A stretch of DNA of 64,000 bases from contig CM037778.1 of NCBI GenBank assembly GCA_021229015.1, positions 87,884,079 to 87,948,078 on the forward strand, in the 5' to 3' direction. Shown here in pieces: positions 10,682-21,965 of this stretch (the stretch's first letter is position 1; each line of letters starts with the position of its first letter). The notes beneath the pieces were generated by a model. That model had not been told where the DNA came from. It worked only from the letters and a program-made list of their open reading frames with translations, and did not search any database. The position numbers were made by a program, and so were the translations under genes. This stretch comes from Solen grandis (taxonomy: Eukaryota; Mollusca; Bivalvia; Adapedonta; Solenidae).

Positions 10682-11515
10682 TATATCGAGTATGTGACCC
10701 GCTGTTGTCAAAATCAGCTTGACATCGCCTCCTCAAGTTACGTGTCAGGTTTCTGAATCACCTTTGTGGGTTATTGGTTCCATTCTTGGACTAGCTTAGT
10801 ACTCCTGGATACTTCTTGGACTGTATTGTGACGGGCATTTCTTTCAGTTGAATAACCCCACCACCTTCTACACCACCATACAATCTCACATGGGTATCTA
10901 GAACTTCATCTCGATACTGCTGGTCAGTCAGTTGTCCCTGGTCAAGGACATGAGGTCAGTACATCATTCCAGTTAATCCAGCTCCAGACTATGATCGAGC
11001 CGTGTTCATGCGATCATGTTCAGCTATGTTGGCTTTGTAGAACATCTTCCACTGCCTTCGCTTAACCCTAGCATGCCTATCTATATATTCTAGGCAGTAC
11101 CTGGACTCATCTGTGAAGAGGACAAGTTACCAGTCTATTATGGTCCAACCAACATGGTGCATGGCAACAATTCTGAGACAGCAAATGAGTATACATGCTC
11201 TTCTGGAACAAGGGCCGCTCTTTTACTACCTTGTACGGGCAATAAACGGCAGGTGCATTTTGAAGGTCGTTGCGAAGCGGGTTGTTGTCGCAAAACTGCT
11301 TCTGCGACCCTAGATGATAACAGAACGGGCTTCAGGTACAGAAGTTTCCCTTTCTTTGCTACCACCATGACGCATGGCTGATGTGCCATAATGTTGAAAC
11401 CTTGCCCAGACTCACAGCACATCAAACGTCTCGCCAACCTGAAGATGGCTAGCCCCTTGCTTCGAGATCTCAACTGCCTGCCAAATTTCTACTTCTGATA
11501 AATGTCTTTTTACAT
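10682..11515 (-). pseudogene. Tc1/mariner-type transposase relic, internally deleted
   Basis: Read on the minus strand in shifting frames, this is a DDE transposase of the Tc1-like group, which cuts and pastes its own transposon. N-terminal helix-turn-helix: 'LSEVEIWQAVEISKQG' and 'LQVGETFDVL' (about 11413-11510), followed by 'VWARFQHYGTSAMRHGG' (about 11350-11410). First catalytic acid: 'FTDESRY' near 11098-11120, from which 'ANIAEHDR' (about 11020) and 'LTDQQYRDEVLDTHVRLYGG' (about 10870-10935) follow. C-terminus: 'RRRCQADFDNSGSHTRYN' (10682-10735). After 'VRLYGG' the sequence jumps to an 'R-N-A-R ... VQEV ... LVQEWN' region, so the segment that should hold the second and third catalytic acids is missing. 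Total span is about 830 bases, short of the usual ~340 codons by roughly 60 codons. Several stops and frameshifts remain. No terminal inverted repeats were found. Confidence 0.8.
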
Positions 11516-12600
11516 TTGCATTTGCATTCCATTCATAAAACTTGGATACCCTATACATGTCAGGTACATGTATGCAGGACACACAAACACTATGAAAATC
11601 GAGGGGTACATAATTTCCATGTTTTGCACCCCCCCCCAAAAAAAAAAACAAAAAAACGTTTGCAATAAAGGCGTGAGTACACCGGGTACCATCTCAATAC
11701 TTCAATGAACCATATGAAATTAAAAAAAAATTGCAAATTCATCTTAGCAATCTTTATTAATGATGTATGAAATAGTTGGTATTTAGCAAATTTTTTAGTA
11801 GTACATAAAAAAAGCATTTCATATTAACCCGACTACGGAGCGTTACTTCCTTTTGTAATTTTATGATATTGGTTTCTTAAAGAACCCCATTTTCAACAAA
11901 TTTTCATTAATCCTCAAAATTTGTGTCCCAAAAAGATGTGAACTGTAAATTTAACCCCTCTTTACATGCAAAATGGGTTTTTAAAAGGGTTTCCCTTTTT
12001 CCCCAATCATTTCTTCACTTTTTCTTTAATATGAAAATTATTTTTTTTTTTATACTAAAAATTTTCCCTTTACCGTTTTCAGTACAGGTAAAAACATAAT
12101 GCCTCGAAAGAAAAGTAAATCTTTTTCAAACAATGTTTGGATTTGTTGCTACAATTACAATTTGTTTATTTTAAAAACAAATACAAATTTGTGAGTGTTA
12201 TTTGGACAGTATAAAAAAACAGTTTTTACAAATGAAAGGTGTAAAAAAAAGAAACAACTTTTAACAACTAAAAAACTTTTTTTGGGAAATAAAAAAAAAA
12301 ACATGTTTATATTATTTTTTTTATCTCTACAAAAACTTTTTTAAAGGGATAGTTTGTGAGTTCGCAATAATCCAACAAACAAAAAAAGTTTAAATTTGAA
12401 TTTGAAAGGTGGGAAAGAGTTTGTAAGTGAAAAAAAAAATTTTTATAAAAAAAGTTTTATTTTGTTATAATTTCATTAACGAAAAAAACAAAATATCTAT
12501 TTTTCTTTCATTTTTTTAAATTTGAGTGTTGGGAAACTAATGTCTGGGGTTTTGAGGTAATATTTTTCGAGCTTTATTAACTGTTTTTGTGGGATTTTAA
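11516..12600. other. No recognisable gene
   Basis: AT-rich, with poly-A/poly-C tracts at 11630-11656. A sub-segment 11520-11600 is of higher complexity and may be the 5' flank of the Tc1-like relic. No inverted repeat matching the other side of that relic was seen. Confidence 0.5.
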
Positions 12601-12604
12601 CATA

Positions 12605-12770
12605 TGACCTTGTTGCTGTTTTGGGAAAGTTTTCCGTCGTTTCGATATTTTATAGCGACGTCCAGCTAATTACGGGTGGGGAAAGCCCCCGAGTACACAG
12701 AGGTACCCGGGTAAAACCACCGACCTACCGCAAGCTAATTTATGCCCTTGAACTGTGAGGTACTGACCAA
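12605..12770 (-). mobile_element. SINE fragment (same family as 48508-48714)
   Basis: On the minus strand the order is 'GCTTGCGGTAGGTCGGTGG', 'TTTTACCCGGGTACC', 'GGGGCTTTCCCCACC', 'AGCTGGACGTCGC' and an A/C-rich tail (AAAACAGCAACAA). The central part matches the element at 48508-48714, which lies in the opposite orientation. The same words occur in common molluscan SINE copies as I know them. The tRNA-like head is missing, so this is a 5'-truncated copy. Confidence 0.65.
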
Positions 12771-13660
12771 AACATCTATAGGATACTTGCTAATCATATG
12801 AAAACATTTAATAGCAAATTGAAATGGAAGGGTGATTAAAATTTGCAAGTTATCTTTTTGGGAAAAGGGTTTTGGTTCTACTGACAACTGTGAACTAAAT
12901 TAAAAATTGTGTGCAAAGCAATAAGCCTTGTCCTTTTTCCTGTTCTACATTTTTAATATGCATGTACGTGTATTAATTAGGGGAAAATTGGCGTGGTTTA
13001 CAAAAATTTTTTTAGATGTTTTCACTGCAGAGTTATATCAAGCAGTTCCATGAGTATCAAAAATTTTAAGAAAAAAAATTTTAGGACAACAACTTCGGGG
13101 AAAAAAATTCTTGACAAAAATTCGGGTGAAAAAATCCCAAAAAAAAGCAAAAAAACCTATGTGAAATTATTTTAGCTAAAACATGCTGATATATCTTTTG
13201 TGACCTTAACTAAAAAGGGTTTTGGGGTGCCCAATTTTTTGGGAAATTCAGTGAATTGAAATTCAGTGAAATGTTGTAGTTTCTGTACAAAAAAGGGAAC
13301 GAATAGACAACGGCCGAAACGGGGGAAAACGAAAAACTAAAAAATTTAGATGGTACTTTATCTTAGTGGTAAAAAAAACTGCCAAGTAAAGTATCATTAA
13401 AATATGTAAGGAACAGTTTGGCCAAAAATTTAAAAAAAGTCAGGGGGAAAAAATTTTTTACTTTATTGACTTAAAACAAAAAGAACTTTTTTCGAGAAAA
13501 AAAACATAGAAGAAATATTACAAGAGGGCCATGAAAAAATCCCGTGATCGATCACTTGAGAAAAAAGATATAAACGTGAAGAAGAGAAACAACAAATACA
13601 TGGATAGTAAGGAAAATGGGCTGAGCCCCAAAGGATGCATTATTAGTATCAAATTTAACA
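12771..13660. other. No recognisable gene
   Basis: AT-rich sequence with long A runs; no repeat unit, RNA gene or credible reading frame seen. Confidence 0.5.
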
Positions 13661-13665
13661 AAACC

Positions 13666-13667
<2 letters not shown>

Positions 13668-13699
<32 letters not shown>
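13668..13699 (+). repeat. (GA)n microsatellite
   Basis: An uninterrupted GA dinucleotide run of about 30 bases. It accounts for the serine/leucine- or arginine/glutamate-rich strings in the open frames that overlap it. Confidence 0.95.
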
Positions 13700-13702
<3 letters not shown>

Positions 13703-13769
13703 CGGGGAAAATTTTGTGCCCCAAAAAACTTTGAAAAACAAAAGATTTTTTTTCTATTTTCACTTTTAC

Positions 13770-14290
13770 AACCAAAAAGGGTATGTCCCCCGGCAGCCAT
13801 GGTTTTTCAAAAAATCAAAGATTATTTTAATAATGGGGGTCATATTTTTTCAACAGATCACCCGTCGTTTTAACAATAATTGTAGAGAGTGACAAAAAGG
13901 GAAAATCTGTTTCCAAATTTTGATGAAATGAAGCAAGTACTTTTGATTTAAGAGGGGTTTTTTTTAAAACTTGTAATACATAATTAAAAAAAGGAAAAAG
14001 GGTTTTTGCCTCTGGCAGCAATGTTTTTAACGGACCAAAATAATTTTAACAATTTTTGATAGAGAGTGACCAAAAAGGGAAAATCTGTGCCAAAAAATTT
14101 GAAATTAAGTACTTTTGGCAAAATGGAATTAAATATTTTCATATTTTCTCCATTTGGGTTTCCATGGCAATCTTCTGTGCCAAAATAATTTGAAATTCAA
14201 ATACTTTTGGACAAAATGGAATTTAATGTTTTCTTTTTTTCTCCATTTTGGGTTTCCCTGGGAATCAAATTTCTGCAAAGAATCTTTTTT
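13770..14290 (+). repeat. 'GGCAGCCATG' repeat family, two units, plus ~90-bp tandem duplication
   Basis: Two units start with 'tatgtcccccggcagccatgg' (13782) and 'gtttttgcctctggcagcaatg' (14000). Both continue to a 'taattttaacaat...agagagtgac' motif and 'gggaaaatctgtgcc' near 13910 and 14080. The end of the second unit is itself duplicated: 'ctgtgccaaa...ctccatttgggtttcc' at about 14085-14165 and 14175-14255. The family returns at 17320-17800 and 36500-36960. Confidence 0.65.
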
Positions 14291-14579
14291 CTTTGGGGGG
14301 GTGACCAAAACCCCAAAGAATATTTCTTGGAATTTTTTTTAAAATGGGCCCCGTAGTTAAGGACTTCTCGTTTTAAATTAAACGCTGACGACAGACGGGC
14401 AACATTTATTGCTTCAATAACTAACCTTTTTTCAAAATACAATGGGAAAGCAAAATTCAGTAGTATGAACAAAATTTACATTTAAATAAAATAAAAAACC
14501 CGTTTGCCGATTGGGAATTTTGAAATAAAAAAAAAAATGCACATAATTAAAAAAAACCCGTACATTTATTGCAACCTGC

Positions 14580-16665
14580 AGTAATAACAAGATGGCCAAA
14601 AAAGGCCCTGTGGTGCCCACCTGAGTAAGATTGCTGTGTAAGGCATGATTACCAAAAATGTGGCATGTAAAAAATGTTTTTCATACAAATGACCCAAATT
14701 TTGACCCTACCTAAATTTGCACTCTCAGGGGTTTTTATACAGAAAACATTTTTATAAAGTTTTATGAAGAGTGGGACAAAATGTAGCCTCTACAGTTTTC
14801 ACAGTTTTCTTTTTTATGATTTGACTTTGTGACCTACTTTTGACCCCATGTGACTTAATTTTGAATTCATCCAACATTCTGACCGAAATCCACGAAGACG
14901 GGGTAAAAAAAATTATTACCTCTACAGTATTCAAAAGCTCTTTCAATTTTTTGATCGGGTGACCTTCTTTTTGACCCAAATTAAACCATTTTTAAAAACG
15001 TATAAAAAATTTTTTTGAAGGCAAACATTTGACCAAGTACCATAAAGGGGTTATCCCAAAAATGTGGTTTTCAACAGTTTTCACGGGTTTTTGCCCTGGT
15101 GACCTATTTTTTACCCCAAAAAACCCCATCTTCGAATCAGGCAAGTTTTCATGCAGAAAAGCTTTCAGACCAAGGTCCATGAAGAGTGATCGTCAAAAAA
15201 TGTGACATCTATAATTTTCCCACCGTTTTCAAAGATTTGCCATGGTGACCTGGTTTTCGACCCCAAATGACTCATTTTTTTAAGCCATCCTATATTTCTT
15301 GTAAATAAAAATTCTAAAAGGAACATTAATGTGGGGGGTTTTTTTTTAAGGTTTTTCAAAAGGGGTTTTTCTAAGATCGATTTGCTCTAGTGACCTACTT
15401 TTTACCCCAATTGACCCGTTTTTAAATTTTTCCTAATTTCTTATTAAAAACACTTTTTGACCAAGTAACGAAAGTTTTTGGGAAAAAAAAGCAGCTTCTA
15501 AAGTGTTCAAAAGGTTTTTTCTATGATAAAAATTTTCCCTGGTGCCCCCCTTTTGACCCCATGTGACCCCGTATTAATGTCAAAACCCAGATTTCTTGTA
15601 AACAAAAATTCTGCCAAGTTACAGAAGGTTTGCTTCTAGAGTGTTCACAAGGTTTTACTATTTATATATTTGCCCTGGTGACCCACTTTTTTTAAACCCC
15701 AAATTTGGTCCAGTTTTTAAGTTTCCTATATTTTTTGTAAACAAATTTTGACAAATTTTCATAAAGGGGTTGGCAAAAAAAGTAGTTCTAGAGTTTTTCC
15801 CCCAAGGTTTTTTTATTTATGATTTTCCCTATTTACCTTTTTTTTTTGAAACCCCATGTTTACCCATTTTTTAAAATCCTCCTAGATTTTTTTAAAAACC
15901 CCAAAAATTCTGACCAAGTTACGAAGGTTTCCCCTTTTAGAGTGTTCAAAGAGGGTTTTTGTTTGATCGGTTTTTTCCCCGGTGCCCTTTTCTTTTTTAC
16001 CCCAAATGACCCCGTTTTGAAGCGAACCCTATATTTCTTGTAAACAAACATTTTTGGGCCCAATTTTTCATGAAGTTTTTGGTTTAAAAAATGGACCTCA
16101 GGGTGTTTACCCCGGTTTTACTATGATCAATTTGCCCTGGTGCCCCAATTTTTGACCCCAAAATGACCAAGTTTTTATTTATCCATGGTTTCTTGTAAAC
16201 AAACATTCTGATCAATTTTTCATGAAGCCTTGGCAAAAAAAAAAAGGGGCTTCTAGAGGGGTTTTACAAGGTTTAAGTATAAAAAATTTCCCCCGGTGTG
16301 ACCATTTTCCCCAACTCATCCGTGATTTCATATAAATAAAAATTCTGACCCAAATTTTATGAAAAGGCGGGCCCCCAAAAGTTCCCTCTAGCGTGTTCAC
16401 AAATGTGGGGTTTTTTTTTTTTTTTTTTTTTTTTTTAAATAAGATTTGACCTGGTGGCCAAAATTTTTTTCCCCCCATGATTTCCCTTTTGAACTATTCG
16501 AGAACCAAAGAAGACAAGCATCCTAACCCAAATTTCATGAAGATTTTGGCCCCAAAAATTTGATCTTGGGGGTGTTCACACCAAATTTTTGACGGGCGGA
16601 CGACGGACAAAAATTGGTTCCCCCAAAACTCTTCCCGACCAATTGCCCCAGGTGAGCTAAAAACC
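14580..16665 (+). mobile_element. Bounded non-autonomous element with ~146-bp tandem core
   Basis: The left end has an imperfect inverted pair 'atggccaaaaaaggcc' followed by 'cacctgagtaa' (about 14585-14630). The right end has 'gacgggcggacgacggac' and 'ccaggtgagctaaaa' (about 16590-16663), so CACCTGAGTA and CAGGTGAGCTAA form a short terminal inverted repeat. Between them are about 12-13 units of ~146 bases, each with 'ggtgacctacttttgacccc' (for example near 14830, 14958, 15100, 15245, 15390, 15540, 15680, 15983, 16140) and 'ttcttgtaaacaaacattctgacc'. I recognise this architecture from bivalve genomes. It encodes no protein. Left ends of the same family occur at 21560 and 63478. Confidence 0.75.
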
Positions 16666-17319
16666 CAAAAAGCACTTTTATACAAACCCTTTCACTTTTT
16701 GCAAATCTGCAAACTTTTAAAAAAAAATGCACATTAAAAAATATAACAAATGCCCGAATGCCTTGAGATTGCTTTTCCTCTGAACCAGGTATTAAATTTG
16801 GGGGAGAAGACCAAACATTTTTGGGGTTTTTTTGGGTTAACAAAATGGGGAACCTTGTTTTTCAACGGATTCAACAAGGTTTTAAAAACTTTGGGTTTAA
16901 AAGGTTTGCCAAGGGACATATCAAACCCAAAAAAATATGAAATCCCTCAATAAATTTTTTAACGAGAAAATATTTCAAATTTGTACAATATACACATAAG
17001 GAAAAAAAAAACCAAGTTTTTGAAGGATCAAAAATTTTTTTAGAATTTTGGTTTTTGAGTAAAACCCCAAATAACATTTGTGTTAAAATTTAATTTAAAA
17101 ACTTTGAAAAAAACCACGGGGAATTTTTTTTTTCGAATGTGTTCTATATATACATATTAGGTAAACAAGTTCGCCCCAGGATAAAAAATTTTTTTTTAAA
17201 AGGGGGGATCCAAGGAATTTTTTTGCCAAATTTAAATTTTTTATATCCAGCGAGTAACTTTTGACAATTAAATTTTTTTTTTTTAATTTGAAATGTATCC
17301 ATAAGAAAAAAATATCGAT
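16666..17319. other. Eroded repeat sequence, not resolved
   Basis: Strings such as 'tatatacacataagg' (16989) and 'tatatatacatattagg' (17143) resemble each other and suggest a diverged tandem of about 155 bases. Overlapping 60-100 codon open frames on both strands share no motif with known proteins. No gene is supported. Confidence 0.4.
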
Positions 17320-17800
17320 ACGGGCCCCTGGTAGCCATTTCTTTTGGAGGGTCAAAATCATTTTAACAATCAAGGTAAGAGGGGACCAAATGAGCATCTG
17401 AGTTTAAAAACTTTTTGAACCCCCATCTGTTTTCCCTTTTAAAACATTTTTGTTTCAAGTTTTTACTATATGAAAAAAACGAAAAAAGGTTTTGTCCCCT
17501 GGCGGCCCTTTTTTTTTTTTGAACCCCAAAAAAAATTTTTTAAAAAACTTGGTTTGAGGTGAGCCAATGAAAATTTTTTGTTAAATCACTTTGAAATCGA
17601 GTTTTTTTTTTTTTTTTTTGACAAGAAAAATTTTTTAAAATTATCATATTATGGAAAAGGGGGTCTGCCCCCTGCCAGTCTTTTTTTTTAGACAGACCCA
17701 AAAAGATTTTAACAGTCTTGGGAGAAAAACTCCACCTCCTGGCGGTAAGTTTTTCAACAGCCCCAAAAAATAATTTTAGAAAAAACAAATAAATAAATGT
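17320..17800 (+). repeat. 'GGCGGCCATG' repeat family, three eroded units
   Basis: Three unit starts: 'gggcccctggtagccatttc' (17322), 'tgtcccctggcggccctttt' (17490) and 'tctgccccctgccagtc' (17663). Each is followed by a 'gaccaaaatcattttaacaat' variant. Spacing is about 170 bases. This is the family of 13770-14140 and 36500-36960. Confidence 0.6.
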
Positions 17801-18339
17801 TTTGGGGGTGAGTTTTTAAGTTTAATTTTGACGAAGACCCGGAATCAATCGGTCACATTTTTACTTTGCGGTTTGTAAGGTGAGCAAAAAATCACCTTAT
17901 TTAAAGGAGATTAGTATTAAGTTAAATGTTGACAACTTCATTAGTCACAAAAGTTCCCCTTTTTGATTAAGGGGCCCAAAAAAAAATTAGTTTTGTGTTT
18001 GCGTCGAATACTTCAAAAAAACCCCCATATATAAGAAACATAACTAGAAATGTACCCATATCCCCGCCAATTTGTTCATTAGTTTGATATGCATAAATAG
18101 AAACTGGAAAAGAAGATGTTTTTAAGTTCAAATTTAAACCCCCCCCCCCCCCCCGGAAAAGTTTGCAGGTTAAATCCTTTTTTCCGAAAAAGTATATAGT
18201 TTATATTTGTAACGAAAAATTAAAGGGAATTTTTTGTTTTTAAACCCGTCAAGTAGTATAAAAGGGGAGCAATTTTTTTGGTAGTAAATTTTATGAGATG
18301 AAATTGGTCAAAGGGCATTTAAAAAAAATGGAGATAACC
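17801..18339. other. No recognisable gene
   Basis: AT-rich. It includes a 17-base C run at 18138-18154, probably an inflated homopolymer. Nothing else identifiable. Confidence 0.5.
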
Positions 18340-18800
18340 AACCCTTTTAGATAAAAAACATCTTCAATGTGTAATGGTTAATGCAAACAAGTTTTATTGA
18401 AATACATCCCAAAAGTTGAGCTCCCAAACGACAAGGGGCATAATTTTTCCATAAAGGGGAGATCTGAATGTGTAACGATTTTAAACTGAAAGTTAATTTA
18501 AAAACATCCAGTAGTTTCAGAGAAAAGCCCGGGAGATCGTTATGGCGTAGTGGAATGTACATGGGGTACCAACGGTCAAAGGGGTAAAATTTTCCCAAAA
18601 GGGGGGCTAACCAAAAATTTTTTAGATTCGCAAATCTAAATGTGAAACGATTAATCCAGCAAGTTTCTTAAAAAACATCTAGGTTTCAGAAAAAAGCGAA
18701 AAACCATCATGGGAAATAGCTAGCAAGTACATGGGTACAGAACGCCAAAGGGTCATAATTTCCCAAAAGGAGAGCTTACCCTCTTTTTTAAATAAGCACA
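18340..18800 (-). repeat. ~185-bp tandem repeat
   Basis: Two and a half units. Recurrent words are 'tgtgtaacgattt' / 'tgtgaaacgattaa' (18460, 18640), 'acatccagtagtttcagagaaaagc' / 'acatctaggtttcagaaaaaagc' (18507, 18677), 'gtacatggggtacc' / 'gtacatgggtac' (18556, 18727) and 'ggtcaaaggggtaaaattttccc' / 'ccaaagggtcataatttccc' (18572, 18742). The spacing is about 170-185 bases. Non-coding. Confidence 0.7.
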
Positions 18801-20555
18801 TCTACAATGGTAAAGATTAATTTTTTTTCAAGTTTAATTGAAATTGACCCCAACCAAGTGATGGACCTTGTCTTTAAGCAGTAATTGGCTTTTGGCAACA
18901 ATTTTTTTCCTCAAGATCCCCTGTGCCCAAATTTTTTTTAAATTATGCATACACAACAAAAATACAAATTTGGGCAGACTGATTGCACAAAATTTAAACT
19001 CAAATGCTTTGACCTTGTTCTTAAGTGCAACTTATTTTTGTTGCAAAACCCCATCTTGTTCTTTGGACCCTTGTGTCTAATTATTCAAAATATGTTCATT
19101 CCCCAAAAGGTTTTCAGTGAAAAACACCATTTAAAAATAAACGGTGTTTTTTTTCGCAACACATGTCTTGTCGTAAGGGTCATTTGTACCAAATTATTTT
19201 TAAAAAAAACCCTTATTAAATTTTGCCAAGTTATTTCAAAAAACCCCCAAAAATAAGTAAGTTACAGCTGCGAAAAATTTAAAACCCAAAGAATACTGTG
19301 ACCCAGCGAGCGCTTCTTCTTTCGACACATTGTCTTCTCTTCAGGTTTCTTTGCTAATTTATTTCATAAACAACCAATCAAAACCAAAAGGTATAGTCGG
19401 GAGAAGATTCTACGAGATTGTGCCCTTGCCTTCAAGAGGAAACCTTTTGTTCCTGCGCAATGTCTTTTTCTAACGATCTTTGTGCCAACCAGCGGGTTTT
19501 TAACACTTACCCCCTCCCCTTTTTGTGGCAGGGGCAAAAGAAAGGGTCATAGTAGATCTAGAAACATTACCCTGAAACACAAAATTTGCCATGGAATTTT
19601 TGGGTTTTTTGTTGTAGTGTATGCAACCCTTGTGGACCCATATTCTTTAAAGGAATATAGTTTACTTAACAGTCTTTAAATTAAAAATTTATTTGCTTTC
19701 CACAAAGTTTTATCTGAAGTTTTTTAAGTTTAAAACATAATTTCTTTGTCATATCTGTTGTGCCCTTTTCACAAAATTCATCTAGAATTTCAGATGGAAT
19801 CGGGGGAATGTGGTAATTTTTCCCATTGTTTTTAACAGTTTTTTCAGTTTTTTTTTTATTGATCACCCTATCTAATAATTGTCTATTAGCACAATTTAAA
19901 CATTTGTTTTTTTTTAATTGTTCATTTTGGTAAGCGTGATTTGAAAAATGCCCTTTTTAAAACGTTCTATTTTTAGCTGCAAACCTTACAAAAAAAATTT
20001 TTTGGGTTTCTGAAGGTTTGCTGAAAGCCCCTTATGTCCTAAATAGTTTTCTTTTTTTTTAATGTTTGTAGCAATTTCTTAAAGTCAAGAATTTGACTGA
20101 AATTTTAAATTTGGTAACTTTTACCTACAATAATGGTTGTGAGGGTTCCATAATGCTAATTCATAGTAGCATTTTATTGCTACAATAAACCGGTTTTTGT
20201 TGGGGGTTTTTTCCATTTTTTAAATCCCTGTTCTCCCCGAGTCCATTTTTGGGATGATTTTTTGCAGATATTGAATCAAAAAATTAAATGTCGAAATAGT
20301 GTATGAAATGTACAGAAAACAGAACCCAAAAATAGTCTATATCGTTTACCTGGGTACCTTTGATATTATTTCATGTTTTTTTAAAATGCTGGAAAAAGCT
20401 AAGACAAATTTTTTAAAAAATAAGTTATTAAAAACAAGATTACCATTTTTATAAAGAATATATAAACAAGAAATTTTTTGTAACAGTGAATGTTATAATT
20501 TCCCCCAAAGAAGTTTAAAAAAAGAGCCATGTTGACACGGCCTTCCAACCGATTG
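18801..20555. other. No recognisable gene
   Basis: Mixed AT-rich sequence. 18840-19250 has repeated words ('ttgttcttaa', 'ttggcaacaa', 'ccccaa...') suggesting an eroded tandem family. 19300-19560 is of higher complexity without a convincing frame. No tRNA, rRNA or conserved protein motif was found. Confidence 0.45.
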
Positions 20556-21470
20556 CTTGCTCTTTAAAAGATGTGTTGGAGAGTAAAATATTTCTTTTTA
20601 AAAGAATTTTTTTGGTAAGAACATGAGTTTGAAGTGATTATAGATATGAAACCCCTGAAAAGACCTACTAATTCCCCTATTTTGAGGCACATGTAAAACT
20701 CAAGGTCACTGTGGCAATAATTAAACCTGAAAATAACAAAGGGCAAAAACTCAAAAATATGAAAAGTAGAGTTATCATTTTTGCCTGCACTCCTCCTCAA
20801 AAAAATCTATCCACTTATGAAGTCCTAAGTTGAACCTCAAATACTTTTTGACTTTTGTCCGGACAAAATTAAATCTGAAAAAATAACAAAAAGGGAAAAC
20901 CAAAACATTATGAAAGGTAGGCTTCATTCTTTTGCACTCCTCCTCAAAGGATCTATTACCTATGACGTTTCAAATTGATATTCAAATCGTTTTTGGGTTT
21001 TGCACCAGACAAAAATTAAACCTGAAAAATAACAAAGGGATTAACTAAAAAAATTGAAAGGTAGGTTATATTCTTGTGCACGCACTTTTCTTATAAAAAT
21101 TTTTTTACCAAAAATTCATACTGATATCTCAAATACTATTTTACTTTGCTCCGGACAAAAAATTAAACCTTAAAAAAAACAAAGGGAATAACTCAAAAAT
21201 TTTGAAAGGTGAGTTATCATTCTTGTGCACTGCATTCCCCTGAATAAAATCTATCAACCCATGAAATATCAAGTTGTACCTCAAAAACTTTTTGAGTTAT
21301 GTTCCAGACAAAAATTGAGCCCAAAAATAACAAAGGGCAAAACTCAAAAATTATGAAAGGTAGAGTTTTCATAATTGTGATGCACTCCCTCAAAAAGATC
21401 TATCGACCTATGAAGTATAAAGTGATACCTCAAATACTTTTTTTAGTTATGCTCCGGACAATAATGTGGG
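20556..21470 (-). repeat. ~147-bp tandem repeat, five to six units
   Basis: 'ctcctcaaa...atctat' recurs near 20790, 20938, 21085, 21232 and 21380. 'ccggacaaaaattaaacctgaaaaataacaaaggg' recurs near 20858, 21005, 21150, 21305, and a 5' relative lies at 20720. 'gaaaggtaggttatcattcttgtgcac' recurs too. The period is about 147 bases. Open frames in this stretch (for example 21299-21493) simply read the unit. Confidence 0.85.
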
Positions 21471-21479
21471 ACGGGAAAA

Positions 21480-21682
21480 GGGCGTCCCGGTAAAAACCCC
21501 GTCATAAGTAAAAAATGGGGGGTTTGGGGCCCGACCCTTGGTGACCCCTGTGAACATCAAACAAGAGGGCCTGGTGGCCCTATATCGCTCACCTGAGTAC
21601 CCCTGCTTAAAGGGCAAACTTTGGGGAGGTTTACGCATAGAAAATCTGTGCCTAAACATTTTTAAAACGTAGTTATGTTTTT
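21480..21682 (+). mobile_element. Left end of the CACCTGAGTA element family, interrupted
   Basis: 'aagagggcctggtggccc' (about 21563-21580) followed by 'tatatcgctcacctgagta' matches the left end at 14585 and the copy at 63478. The element's body is not reached: about 100 bases later the terminal inverted repeat of the 14.7-kb Maverick-type element begins. The sequence at 36431-36984 on the other side belongs to the same kinds of repeat. Confidence 0.6.
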
Positions 21683-21699
21683 AGCTGCCTGGGTCACCG

Positions 21700-21965
21700 G
21701 GTCTAACACACTCCCCCGTTTTTTCAACTCGGGAGTGTGTTAGACCGTGGCCCAGAAACTTCCAAAATAAACTCTACTCTATTTTGTGATAAAAAAAAAA
21801 AAAACCACTAAGAACTTTTTAAAAAAAAAACAATGAAAAAAATAAAAAAAATTAGTTTTTTTTAAACCCCCTTTTTTTCTTAAACCCCCTTGAATTGGGG
21901 AGGGTTTTCAAAAGATTATAAAAAATTTATTTTTATAAGTTTTTATATTTTTGGATATTATCTAG
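21700..21965 (+). repeat. Left terminal inverted repeat
   Basis: Opens with a 47-base hairpin (21700-21746), stem GGTCTAACACACTCCC, perfect over 16 bp. It continues 'gtggcccagaaacttcc', an A-rich run, 'accactaag', 'aaaacaatg', a 'aaacccccttttttctt...ggggagggtttt' segment and 'tttttggatattat' (about 21951-21964). The right end, reverse-complemented, shows the same order. 'gggtcacc' immediately outside may also belong to the repeat, because the right side has 'ggctcacc' in the same place. Confidence 0.8.

Noticed and set aside
11138..11473. 111-codon open frame on the minus strand as an intact novel gene
   Set aside because: It overlaps the Tc1-like transposase relic and reads partly in the wrong frame; homology words in adjacent frames explain the region better.
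13518..13800. Serine/leucine-repeat proteins on the minus strand
   Set aside because: They are translations of the (GA)n microsatellite and flanking low-complexity sequence.
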